DNA from: Terracoccus sp. 273MFTsu3.1
GTDB lineage: Bacteria; Actinomycetota; Actinomycetes; Actinomycetales; Dermatophilaceae
Assembly: GCF_000383675.1 (NCBI RefSeq)
Contig: NZ_KB911825.1
Coordinates: forward strand, 124,001 to 188,000
DNA length: 64,000 bases
Reading direction: 5' to 3'
Below are positions 52,470-60,644 of the stretch, piece by piece. Numbering within the stretch: the stretch's first letter is position 1; every line of letters starts with the position of its first letter. The notes beneath the pieces are model-generated. The model was not told where the DNA came from, made no database searches, and saw only the letters and a program-made list of their open reading frames with translations. A program made the translations under genes and the position numbers.

Positions 52470-54244
52470 TGTCGCTGACACCAGCGCCGTCCACGCGCAC
52501 GCTTCCCGTGGCCGACATGGACTCGGTCAAGGACCACACCCGCGGCCTGCTCCGCCGCCACCGCGGCAGCCTGCTCACCGTCATCGGCCTGCACGCCGTC
52601 GCCGCCTGCGCCGCGCTCGTCGCTCCCCGCGTCATCGGCCTGCTCGTCGACGAGATCAGCCACGGCCGGTCGCTCGAGGTCGTCAACCGGCTCGCGCTCT
52701 GGATCGCCGGCGCGGTCGTCGTCCAGACCGTCGTCACGTGGTTCGCCCGGCGCGCCTCCTTCGTCATGGGCGAGACGATCTTCGCCGAGCTGCGCGAGCA
52801 GTTCATGGGCCGCGTCGTCGAGCTGCCCCTGTCGACGGTCGAGCGGGCCGGCACGGGCGACCTCGTCTCGCGGACCACGAACGACGTCGAGGCCCTCTCG
52901 CACGTCATCCGGTTCGGCATCCCGTCGATCTTCGTCGGCGCCGTCACGACGGCGATCACCGTCGTCGCGGCCTTCCTCACGGGGTGGCAGGTCGCGCTCG
53001 CCGTCGTCGTCGGCGTCCCGATCCTCGTGATGTCGACGCGGCGCTACCTGAGATACGCGCCCGACGGCTACCTGCGCGAGCGCGCGACGTACGCCGTGCT
53101 CAACGGTGTCGTGACGGAGTCGGCCGACGGCGCCCGCACCGTCGACGCCCTCGGCCTGCGCAGCCGCCGCCGGCAGCGCATGGACGACGCGCTGCACGAC
53201 TGCTACGACGCCGAGCTCTACACGCTGAAGCTGCGGATGCGGTGGTTCCCCTCCGTCGAGTTCGCCTTCTTCGCGCCCGTCGCCGTGACCCTCCTGTGGG
53301 GCGGCTGGCTCATCTCGCGCGACGTCGCGACGGCCGGCACCGTCACGGCGGTGGCCCTCTACGTCCAGCAGATGGCCGGGCCGCTCGACGAGCTCATCTC
53401 GTGGCTCGACGAGATCCAGGTCGGTGCGACCTCGCTCGCCCGGGTCATCGGTATCGCCGACGTCCCGGCCGACCGCTCCGCGACCGGTGAGGAGCCGGAG
53501 GACGACCACCTCGAGGTCGAGGACGTCCACTACTCCTACCGCGCCGGCCGCGACGTGCTGCGTGGCGTCTCCCTCGACCTGCAGCCGGGCGAACGCCTCG
53601 CCATCGTCGGTCCCTCCGGAGCGGGCAAGTCGACGCTGGGACGGCTCATGGCCGGCATCGACGGTCCGCGCCAGGGCCGGGTCGACGTCGGTGGCGTCCG
53701 CCTCGTCGACCTCGAGCTCGCGCAGCTGCGCGGCCAGGTCGCGCTCGTGACGCAGGAGCACCACGTCTTCGTCGGGTCGCTCGAGGACAACCTGCGTCTC
53801 GCCCGCCCCGAGGCCTCCCGCGAGCAGCTGCTCGAGGCCCTCGCCGCGGTCGACGCACGCGGCTGGGCGCTCGAGCTGCCCGACGGGCTCGACACCGTCG
53901 TCGGCTCCGGCGGTCACCGGCTCACCGAGCCGCAGGCCCAGCAGCTCGCCCTCGCACGGCTCGTCCTCGCCGACCCGCACACGCTCGTCCTCGACGAGGC
54001 GACCTCGCTCCTCGACCCGCGTGCGGCCCGCCACCTCGAACGATCGCTCGCCGCCGTCGTCGACGGCCGCACCGTGGTCGCCATCGCGCACCGGCTCATG
54101 ACCGCGCACGACGCCGACCGCGTGTGCGTCGTCGAGGACGGACGCATCAGCGAGATCGGCTCGCACGAGGAGCTGCTCGAGGCCGACGGGGCGTATGCCG
54201 CCCTGTGGCGCTCGTGGCGCGACGAGCCGCAGCCCGCCCGCTGA
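52469..54244 (+). CDS. ABC exporter half-transporter, active ATPase partner
   Basis: The protein has 591 residues. Six membrane helices (about 35-330) are followed by a nucleotide domain with intact Walker A (GPSGAGKSTLG, about 381-391), Q-loop VTQEHHVF, Walker B TLVLDEATSLLD and H-loop IAHRLMT. Its signature is degenerate: RLTEPQAQQLAL instead of LSGGQ. It matches the upstream partner in reverse: this chain brings the nucleotide loop and the other brings the signature. Two hairpins follow the stop. Confidence 0.93.
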   Translation: MSLTPAPSTRTLPVADMDSVKDHTRGLLRRHRGSLLTVIGLHAVAACAALVAPRVIGLLVDEISHGRSLEVVNRLALWIAGAVVVQTVVTWFARRASFVMGETIFAELREQFMGRVVELPLSTVERAGTGDLVSRTTNDVEALSHVIRFGIPSIFVGAVTTAITVVAAFLTGWQVALAVVVGVPILVMSTRRYLRYAPDGYLRERATYAVLNGVVTESADGARTVDALGLRSRRRQRMDDALHDCYDAELYTLKLRMRWFPSVEFAFFAPVAVTLLWGGWLISRDVATAGTVTAVALYVQQMAGPLDELISWLDEIQVGATSLARVIGIADVPADRSATGEEPEDDHLEVEDVHYSYRAGRDVLRGVSLDLQPGERLAIVGPSGAGKSTLGRLMAGIDGPRQGRVDVGGVRLVDLELAQLRGQVALVTQEHHVFVGSLEDNLRLARPEASREQLLEALAAVDARGWALELPDGLDTVVGSGGHRLTEPQAQQLALARLVLADPHTLVLDEATSLLDPRAARHLERSLAAVVDGRTVVAIAHRLMTAHDADRVCVVEDGRISEIGSHEELLEADGAYAALWRSWRDEPQPAR

Positions 54245-54273
54245 CGACCGGCCGGCAGCCTCCGGGACACCCG

Positions 54274-54359
54274 GGACGACGGGGCCACTCGACGATCACG
54301 TCGGGTGGCCCCGTCGTCCCACCGGACCTCGCAGCCAGCCGTCGAGTGGCCCCGTCGTC
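54274..54359 (+). terminator. Terminator with two alternative right arms
   Basis: GGGACGACGGGGCCAC (54274-54289) pairs with GTGGCCCCGTCGTCCC (54305-54320). The same left arm (54277-54295, GACGACGGGGCCACTCGAC) is also a perfect 19-bp complement of 54341-54359. The right arm has thus been duplicated, allowing two exclusive hairpins after the ABC genes. Confidence 0.7.
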
Positions 54360-54561
54360 ACACCGCGCAAGAAGAGTTCTGGCAACTTCGGCAAATAAAT
54401 GGCAGATGCCGTAACCCCCCTCGGGCTGCGTCGTTGTCAGCGCGGTGCCGGGCTGTTTCTCGACCGGTTGCTAGCCCGCACCGCCGGGTGGGGCCGTCTC
54501 TGAGGGGTGACGGCCTCACCCTCCCTCATCTCGGGGTGGGTGCGGTGCGCAGACCCGCCGG
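54360..54561. other. Gene-free stretch with an A+T-rich pocket
   Basis: No gene was found. About 54365-54415 are far richer in A and T than the surroundings and hold two weak hairpins (GAAGAGTT/AACTTC and CGGCA/TGCCG). It is downstream of genes on both sides, so it is neither a promoter nor a leader of an annotated gene. Confidence 0.4.
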
Positions 54562-54855
54562 TCAGGGGTACCACAGGCTCCCGGTGACGGCCGAGAAGAG
54601 CAGGAGCGGCACCCCCGCCGAGACGAGCAGGCTGCCCACCCATCTCGGGCAGTGCACGACGGCCGACACGAGCGCCGCAGCCACGAGCAGCGCCGCACGC
54701 ACGACCCCGGGCAGCAGGAGCGCCGCGAGCACGAGTCCCGCCACGATCGCCTGCTGCTCCCGCGTCGCCGTCTGGTCGGCCGGCTGCGCCTCAGGCCCGC
54801 CCCCCGAGGTGTTGGCAGTGTTCGCAGTGTTCGAGCTGTCCGCCTCGATGTCCAT
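54562..54855 (-). CDS. Small membrane protein of unknown function
   Basis: The protein has 97 residues from ATG 54855 behind GGGGAGGG (6-nt spacing). The polar N-terminus (SSNTANTANTSGGGPEAQPA) is followed by two hydrophobic helices (about 37-64 and 72-95). No family is recognised. Confidence 0.65.
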   Translation of the reverse strand: MDIEADSSNTANTANTSGGGPEAQPADQTATREQQAIVAGLVLAALLLPGVVRAALLVAAALVSAVVHCPRWVGSLLVSAGVPLLLFSAVTGSLWYP

Positions 54856-54967
54856 CCGTGCCCTCCCCTGACGTCCGATGTCTCGTCCGGTCGTGGGCGC
54901 ACCTGTGGGGGTCAGGGCACCGTCGACCGCACACGGCAGGGTAGCGGCCCGACAGCCCGGGACGCGC

Positions 54968-56635
54968 TCAGGCGTCGACGAGTCGGTAGGCCTCACCCTG
55001 GGCCGGGCGCTGGTCGGCCTCGCCGTGCACGGGCCACAGCGACACGGCCCGCTCGGCCTGCGCCGTGATGGTCAGGCTCGGGTTGACCCCGAGGTTGGCC
55101 GAGACCGCCGACCCGTCGAGCACGTGCAGGCCCGGGTAGCCCCACACCCGCTGGTAGGGATCGACCACCCCGTGCTCCGGCGAGTCGGAGATGACCGCTC
55201 CGCCGAGGAAGTGCGCCGTCATCGGGATGTCGAGGACCTCACCGACGGACGACCCGGGCCAGGCCCGCTCCCCCGTCGTCCGCTCGAGCCTCGACGCCAT
55301 GGCGCGCACGGCCTCGTTGCCCTCGGGGATGTAGGTCGGGTTGGGTTCGCCGTGGCCCTGCGTCGACGTCAGGTGCCAGCCGAGGAGGCCACGCCGACGG
55401 CGCACGGTGATCGAGTTGTCGCTCGACTGCATGACGAGCGCGATGACGGTGCGCTCGCTCCAGCGCCGGCTCGACAGCGACCGCGCGAACACCCACGGGT
55501 GCCGCGCTGCCGTCCCGGCGAACCGCACCCATCGCGGGACGCGTCCGCCTCCGTCGACCTGCAAGACGGCGAGCGCCCCCATGAGGTTCGAGCCCTTGCC
55601 GTAGCGGACGTTCTCCACGTGCGTCGTCTCGGAGACGTGGAAGCTCGACGTGATCGCGACGCCCCGCGTCAGGTCCACGCCGTCGGGCACCCGAGCGGTC
55701 ATCGCGCCGCCGAGCGCCTCGGAGTTCGTCCGGGTCAGCTTCCCGAGCGCGTCGGACAGTCGCGGCAGCCCTCGCTCCTCGGGCTCCGCCTTCATCGCCT
55801 GGAGCAGCTGGGCCGTGCCCCACGCCCCCGCCGCGACGACGACCTGACCGGCCGTGACGGTGCGCTCCCCCGCCCGACGCCGACCCCACGACCCGCTGCG
55901 GACCGTCGTGACGGCATACCCCTGCCCCGGCGCAGCCGGGTCGAGCGGTCGCACCCGGGTCACCGTGCGCAGCGGCTCGATGGTGACCCCGCGTCTCTCG
56001 GCGAGCGCGAGGTAGTTCTTGACGAGGGTGTTCTTGGCGCCGACGCGGCAGCCGACCATGCAGTTGCCGCACTCGGTGCACCCGGTGCGGGCCGGCCCCT
56101 CGCCGCCGAAGTAGGGGTCGGGGACGCGCTTGCCGGGCTCGCCGAAGAAGACGCCGACCGGCGTCTTGCGGAAGCTCTCACCGACGCCGAGGTCGGCCGC
56201 CGTGTCGCGCATCAGCTGCTCCACGGGGCCGTCGCACGGGTTGACGGTCACGCCGAGCATCCGCTGGGCCGTGGCGTAGTGCGGCGCGAGCTCGGCCTGC
56301 CAGTCGGTGATGTGCCCCCACTGGCGGTCGCGGAAGAACGGCGCCGGCGGCACGTAGAGGGTGTTGGCGTAGTTGAGCGACCCCCCACCGACGCCGGCGC
56401 CCGCGAGGACGAGACAGTCGGGCAGCCGGTGGATGCGCTGGACCCCGAAGAGGCCGAGGCGTGGCGCCCAGAGGTAGCGGCGCACGTCCCAGCTCGTCCG
56501 GGCGAAGTCGTCGTCCTCGAAGCGGCGGCCGGCCTCGTAGACGTGGACGCGATAGCCCTTCTCGGCGAGACGCAGCGCGGCCACGGACCCACCGAAGCCG
56601 GACCCGATGACGACGACGTCGTGGTCGAACTCCAT
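54968..56635 (-). CDS. GMC-family FAD oxidoreductase, cholesterol-oxidase-like
   Basis: The protein has 555 residues. The FAD motif VVVIGSGFGGSVAALRLAEKG opens the chain, with VGGGSLNYANTLY soon after. A Cys-rich block, CTECGNCMVGC, resembles ferredoxin-type motifs and is common in this actinobacterial branch. The C-terminal NPSLTITAQAERA contains the FAD/active-site region. The substrate is probably an alcohol, perhaps a sterol-like one, but it is not shown. In many actinobacteria a GMC gene of this type lies between guaB3 and guaA, as here. TAGGCT is 6 nt upstream of ATG 56635, and a strong palindrome overlaps the -35 region. Confidence 0.93.
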   Translation of the reverse strand: MEFDHDVVVIGSGFGGSVAALRLAEKGYRVHVYEAGRRFEDDDFARTSWDVRRYLWAPRLGLFGVQRIHRLPDCLVLAGAGVGGGSLNYANTLYVPPAPFFRDRQWGHITDWQAELAPHYATAQRMLGVTVNPCDGPVEQLMRDTAADLGVGESFRKTPVGVFFGEPGKRVPDPYFGGEGPARTGCTECGNCMVGCRVGAKNTLVKNYLALAERRGVTIEPLRTVTRVRPLDPAAPGQGYAVTTVRSGSWGRRRAGERTVTAGQVVVAAGAWGTAQLLQAMKAEPEERGLPRLSDALGKLTRTNSEALGGAMTARVPDGVDLTRGVAITSSFHVSETTHVENVRYGKGSNLMGALAVLQVDGGGRVPRWVRFAGTAARHPWVFARSLSSRRWSERTVIALVMQSSDNSITVRRRRGLLGWHLTSTQGHGEPNPTYIPEGNEAVRAMASRLERTTGERAWPGSSVGEVLDIPMTAHFLGGAVISDSPEHGVVDPYQRVWGYPGLHVLDGSAVSANLGVNPSLTITAQAERAVSLWPVHGEADQRPAQGEAYRLVDA

Positions 56636-56641
56636 GGCGTC

Positions 56642-56647
56642 AGCCTA
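56642..56647 (-). promoter_or_regulatory. -10 element, leaderless start of GMC oxidoreductase
   Basis: TAGGCT on the minus strand, 6 nt, then ATG 56635. Confidence 0.6.
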
Positions 56648-56663
56648 GGGAGCCGGCCCCGCA

Positions 56664-56684
56664 AAGGCTACCGTCAGTAACCTT
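56664..56684 (-). promoter_or_regulatory. TetR-like palindromic operator of GMC gene
   Basis: AAGGCTAC (56664-56671) and GTAACCTT (56677-56684) match at 7 of 8 positions around CGTCA. The site covers the expected -35 region, a position for repression. The form resembles operators of lipid-related TetR regulators. No regulator gene is adjacent. Confidence 0.5.
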
Positions 56685-56695
56685 CGCCACAGGGC

Positions 56696-58840
56696 TCACG
56701 CCCCGGGTATGCCGTCGAGTGCCTTGCGCAGGGCTCTCGAGACCTCGGGGTAGAGGGTCAGCGAGAACGACTTCGTCATGTGGCCGTGGTCGAAGTAGGT
56801 GATGAGGCCCCCGAGCACCGCGGGGCAGGAGCCGTCCCGGCAGAGCAGGTCGGTGACCTCGAGGCGGGTCACGTCGCGACCGGTCCTCCCGGCAGCCGCG
56901 TCGGCCAGCGGGTCGGGCTCGAGACCCGAGGTGCCGGCGAACTTCACGTTCGTCGCGCAGCGGCTCACGTCGTCGAGGTACCGCGCCACGCAGTCGGGGA
57001 CGCTCTCGGCCGAGCCCGGGGTGTCGCGGATGACGAGGACCCGGGAACCGGCCGTGGTGAAGGTGTCGAGGACGCGGTTGTACGCAGCCTTGGCGACGGT
57101 CGTCTTCTGGGCGGCGGGCACCCCCGCGAGCGGCTGGAGGGTGCGGTCGGACATGACGACGAGGTCGTAGCCGCCCTTGGTGATCCGGTCGCGGGCCCAG
57201 GCGTTGAAGGCGACGCAGTTGTCCTCGAGCGTCTTCGTGCCGAAGGACACCGGGATGTCGACGGAGTAGCACTCGGACGCGATGTAGGTGTCGACGCGCC
57301 ACCCCCGGGCCTTCGCCGTCTGGAGGATCGGCGGGGACCACTGGCCGGCGTGCGAGTTGCCGTAGATCGCGACCTTGACCGGCGCGTTCCTCGGACCGTA
57401 GCTGCACACCTTGCGACGGGTGAACGGGCGGTTGTTCCAGCAGTCGTCGGCGTAGACCTGAGGCTTGTCCTTGGCTGCCTGGATCGGGTTGCTCAGCATC
57501 GCCATCTCGCGCCCGGAGCACGAGGCGGTGCGGAGGTAGTCCGCCCCGACGCACGGGGCGGTGGAGTCGATGACGACCGACTCGGCCGCGTCGGTGGCCC
57601 GCTGGGCCTGCCAGAGCGCGAGCCCCGCGACGGTCAGCGAGATGCCGAGGCAGGCCGCGAGCAGGAGGAAGGAGCGTCTCGTGCTGCGGGCGATCCGCGG
57701 CGTGAAGCGCATGAGGTCCTCGATCCAGCGCTTCGAGGCCGCCGAGAGACCGAGGACGACGACGATGATGACGAGCTTCTGCCACCAGTTGACGTTGTCG
57801 ACGTCGAGGACGAACGGCGCGATGACGATCGCCGGCCAGTGCCAGAGGTAGACCGAGTAGGACACGTCGCCGAGCCACTGGACGGGACGACCGGACCAGA
57901 GGCGGTGCGGACCGACCCTGAGGTCGTCGGAGCCGGCCGCGATGACGGCCGCGGCGCCGAGCGTCGGCAGCAGTGCTGCGACCCCGGGGAACGGCGTGGC
58001 TCCGGTGAACGTGAGCGAGGCCCACAGGATGGCGGCGAGACCGCCCCAGACGAGCGCGGCGCGCACGACCGTGGCACGGAAGCGCAGCCCGGCGTGCACC
58101 GCCGCTGCCAGCGCCGCCCCGACGCCGAGCTCCCAGATGCGCGTCGTCGAGACGAAGTAGGCCTGGGCCGCGTCCTCGCCGGTGAACCAGGCCGAGAAGC
58201 CGAGCGACGCGAGGCTGACGACGCCGATGACGACGAGCGGCGGGAAGCGGAACGACCGGCCGAGCCGACGGCACACGAGGAAGGCGAGGCCGATGAGCAC
58301 CGGCCAGAGGATGTAGAACTGCTCCTCGACCGACAGCGACCAGTAGTGCTGGGTGGGTGAGTGCAGCTGGTCGGTGGCGAGGTAGTCCGTGGACGTCAGC
58401 GCGAGCAGCCAGTTCTCGACGTAGAGCGCCGAGGCGATGACCTCCTGGGCCACGCGCGCGTGCACCGTCTGCGGCAGCCACACGAGGCTGGCCGCGAGCG
58501 TCGCGACGAGCACGACGGTGGCGGCGGGGATGAGCCGCCGGACGCGCCGTGCCCAGAACGAGAAGAGGTCCTTGACGCTGCGGATCGGCCGCTGGAGCAG
58601 GTGCAGGGTGATGAGGAAGCCGGAGATGACGAAGAAGACGTCGACGCCGACGTAGCCGCCCGTGAGACGGGCCGGCCAGAAGTGGTAGAGCACGACCAGC
58701 GTGACCGCGATGGCACGGAGCGCCTGGATGTCCTTGCGCGGTCCCGCCTTGGCGGGTCGAGCGGTGGTCTCCTGGGGGCGGTCCGCCACGTCCGTGGGGT
58801 CGCCGACGACCACTGCACTCGTTCCGTCGGGTGGTGCCAA
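56696..58840 (-). CDS. Acyltransferase 3 with C-terminal SGNH domain (OafA-like)
   Basis: The protein has 714 residues from TTG 58840, with GGAG about 8 nt upstream; a downstream GTG is possible. Ten helices form the AT3 domain (about 40-400), with DIQALRAIAVTLVVLYHFW, VDVFFVISGFL and the ending SLSVEEQFY motif. From about 420 an SGNH hydrolase-like domain follows: GNSHAGQW (block I Ser) and FDHGHMT (Asp/His). Such proteins move an acetyl group across the membrane and put it on a cell-surface glycan. It stands upstream of the GMC gene with a 60-bp gap and divergent to GT2. The word GTATGCC at 56707 gives Gly-Ile-Pro with the rare codon ATA, seven residues from the end. Confidence 0.93.
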   Translation of the reverse strand: MAPPDGTSAVVVGDPTDVADRPQETTARPAKAGPRKDIQALRAIAVTLVVLYHFWPARLTGGYVGVDVFFVISGFLITLHLLQRPIRSVKDLFSFWARRVRRLIPAATVVLVATLAASLVWLPQTVHARVAQEVIASALYVENWLLALTSTDYLATDQLHSPTQHYWSLSVEEQFYILWPVLIGLAFLVCRRLGRSFRFPPLVVIGVVSLASLGFSAWFTGEDAAQAYFVSTTRIWELGVGAALAAAVHAGLRFRATVVRAALVWGGLAAILWASLTFTGATPFPGVAALLPTLGAAAVIAAGSDDLRVGPHRLWSGRPVQWLGDVSYSVYLWHWPAIVIAPFVLDVDNVNWWQKLVIIVVVLGLSAASKRWIEDLMRFTPRIARSTRRSFLLLAACLGISLTVAGLALWQAQRATDAAESVVIDSTAPCVGADYLRTASCSGREMAMLSNPIQAAKDKPQVYADDCWNNRPFTRRKVCSYGPRNAPVKVAIYGNSHAGQWSPPILQTAKARGWRVDTYIASECYSVDIPVSFGTKTLEDNCVAFNAWARDRITKGGYDLVVMSDRTLQPLAGVPAAQKTTVAKAAYNRVLDTFTTAGSRVLVIRDTPGSAESVPDCVARYLDDVSRCATNVKFAGTSGLEPDPLADAAAGRTGRDVTRLEVTDLLCRDGSCPAVLGGLITYFDHGHMTKSFSLTLYPEVSRALRKALDGIPGA

Positions 58841-59029
58841 GGGATCTGCTCCGAACTACTGGTACATGCGCACGGCGCACCCGGGCGCCGCGAATCGACC
58901 CCGACAAACTAACGCACGAACCTGCTGGAGACCGATTCGCCGGGCCTGTGGGGCGCTCGTGAGCACAGGCTCCGCTCAGGCGCCGGCCCATAGGATGGGC
59001 CGACCCTCCTCGACCGGAAGAGAATCTGC

Positions 59030-60631
59030 GTGCCCTCCGCCGCTCCCCTGCTGACCGTCATCTGCAACGTCCACAACGACGCCGCACGGCTCCCGCGGGC
59101 CGTCGGGTCGGCGCTCGCCGCGTGCGAGGGACCCGACGTCGAGGTCCTCGTCGTCGACGACGGCTCGACCGACGACACCGGCGCCGTCGCCGACCGGCTG
59201 GCCGCCGAGGACGAGCGCGTACGCGTCGTGCACCGTGGCGTCAACGACGGCGCCCCGGGGGCGCCGCGCAACCTCGGACTCGACGAGGCCCGCGGGGACT
59301 GGGTGGCCTTCGTCGACAGCGACGACACGTACGTCTCCGGCTCGCTGCGCCGGCTGCTCGAGTCGGCGGTCGCCCAGGACGCCGACGTCGCGGCCGGCGC
59401 CGTGGCCCGCTACAACGAGCGGACCGACCGCGTCACGCCGCTTCCCGCGACCGGCTACACCGCGGGGGCGGTCGAGCCGCTCTCGCCCGGCTCACCCCTG
59501 TGGCAGGACACCATCGCCGTCGCGAAGGTCATGCGGCGGGCCCTGCTCGACGAGCACGCGATCCGGTTCCCGGAGGGGATCCTCTACGAGGACCAGCCCT
59601 TCACCGTGGCGCTCTGGTCGACGGCACGACGGATCGCGACCCTCGACGAGGTCGTCTACCACTGGTACGTCAACAACGTCGCGGGCGAGGAGTCGATCAC
59701 CGCGCGCCGCCACGAGATCACCAACTTCCACGACCGCCTCGCCGCCAACCGGGCCATCGACGTCCAGCTGACCAGCCGCCCGGACCTCGCGCCGGCCAAG
59801 CTCGACAAGTTCGTCCGCCACGATCTCTCGCTCTACGGCAAGGACCTCGACGCCCGGGACGCGGGCTACCGGGCCGCCTTCCTCGCCGCGGTGCGGGACT
59901 ACCTGACCGAGCTGCCCGCCGAGCTGCGCGAGGGTCTCGACCAGCCCTACCGCCTGGCGGTCCGCGAGCTCGTCGACGGGAGCTCCGAGAGCGCCGTGGC
60001 CGCCTGCCTCTTCGCCTACCGCCGCCTCCACGTCGACCGTCCGCTCGAGCAGCGCGATGAGCGGTGGTGGTGGCCGTACCGCCCCGCAGGCGAGGCGTCT
60101 GCCGACCACGACCTGACGACGGTCGTCGCGACGGAGCACGCCCGGCGACGGCGCATCTGGACGACGACCTGTCGGGCGGTGCGGGTCGAGGAGGACGCCC
60201 TGCACCTCACCGGCACGGTCGTCGACGGCGACCACGGCATCGGTGCGCGCGCGCGTCTCGCCGTCTCGCTCGTCGATCGTGACACCAGCGCACGCCTGTC
60301 CTCGGCCGTCGCACGGCTGCGCCCCGACGGGGCCTTCGACGCGGCCCTCGCGCTGCCGTCACGCGACTCGGCCGCGACACCGGCCACGGCGTGGGACGTC
60401 CGGGTCGACGTCGTGGGGGCGCTGCGCAGCCGGCTCCCGGTGCGGACCCGCAAGCCACACCCCGTCGAGCTGCCCACGACCGTCGCGCTCCCGTCGCTCG
60501 ACGGCATCGAGGTCTACCGCACGCGCAACGGGAACCTGTCGATCCGGCCGTCCGGCGACCGTGCTCGCCACGACGCGGACGACGGATCCGGTGCCCGCGA
60601 CGGAGCGGGCCCGGCCGGCGGCGCCGGCTGA
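59030..60631 (+). CDS. Glycosyltransferase family 2 with long C-terminal extension
   Basis: The protein has 533 residues from GTG 59030, behind GGAAGAGA. TAGGAT at 58991 may be the -10. The GT-A fold covers 1-230 with VVDDGSTDD and the DxD motif in FVDSDDTYV, and the GILYEDQPF block that may hold the base. About 330-480 form a beta-rich domain of unknown use; the tail is disordered. It would transfer a sugar to a cell-surface polymer. It converges on the GT2-TagF gene, with only 13 bp between them. Confidence 0.88.
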   Translation: MPSAAPLLTVICNVHNDAARLPRAVGSALAACEGPDVEVLVVDDGSTDDTGAVADRLAAEDERVRVVHRGVNDGAPGAPRNLGLDEARGDWVAFVDSDDTYVSGSLRRLLESAVAQDADVAAGAVARYNERTDRVTPLPATGYTAGAVEPLSPGSPLWQDTIAVAKVMRRALLDEHAIRFPEGILYEDQPFTVALWSTARRIATLDEVVYHWYVNNVAGEESITARRHEITNFHDRLAANRAIDVQLTSRPDLAPAKLDKFVRHDLSLYGKDLDARDAGYRAAFLAAVRDYLTELPAELREGLDQPYRLAVRELVDGSSESAVAACLFAYRRLHVDRPLEQRDERWWWPYRPAGEASADHDLTTVVATEHARRRRIWTTTCRAVRVEEDALHLTGTVVDGDHGIGARARLAVSLVDRDTSARLSSAVARLRPDGAFDAALALPSRDSAATPATAWDVRVDVVGALRSRLPVRTRKPHPVELPTTVALPSLDGIEVYRTRNGNLSIRPSGDRARHDADDGSGARDGAGPAGGAG

Positions 60632-60644
60632 GCCCGCCCCGACG

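Noticed and set aside
54360-54430. Possible GEMM-type (c-di-GMP) riboswitch in the A+T-rich pocket
   Set aside because: GGCAAAT superficially recalls the GEMM core, but the rest of the motif is missing and no downstream gene exists on that strand.
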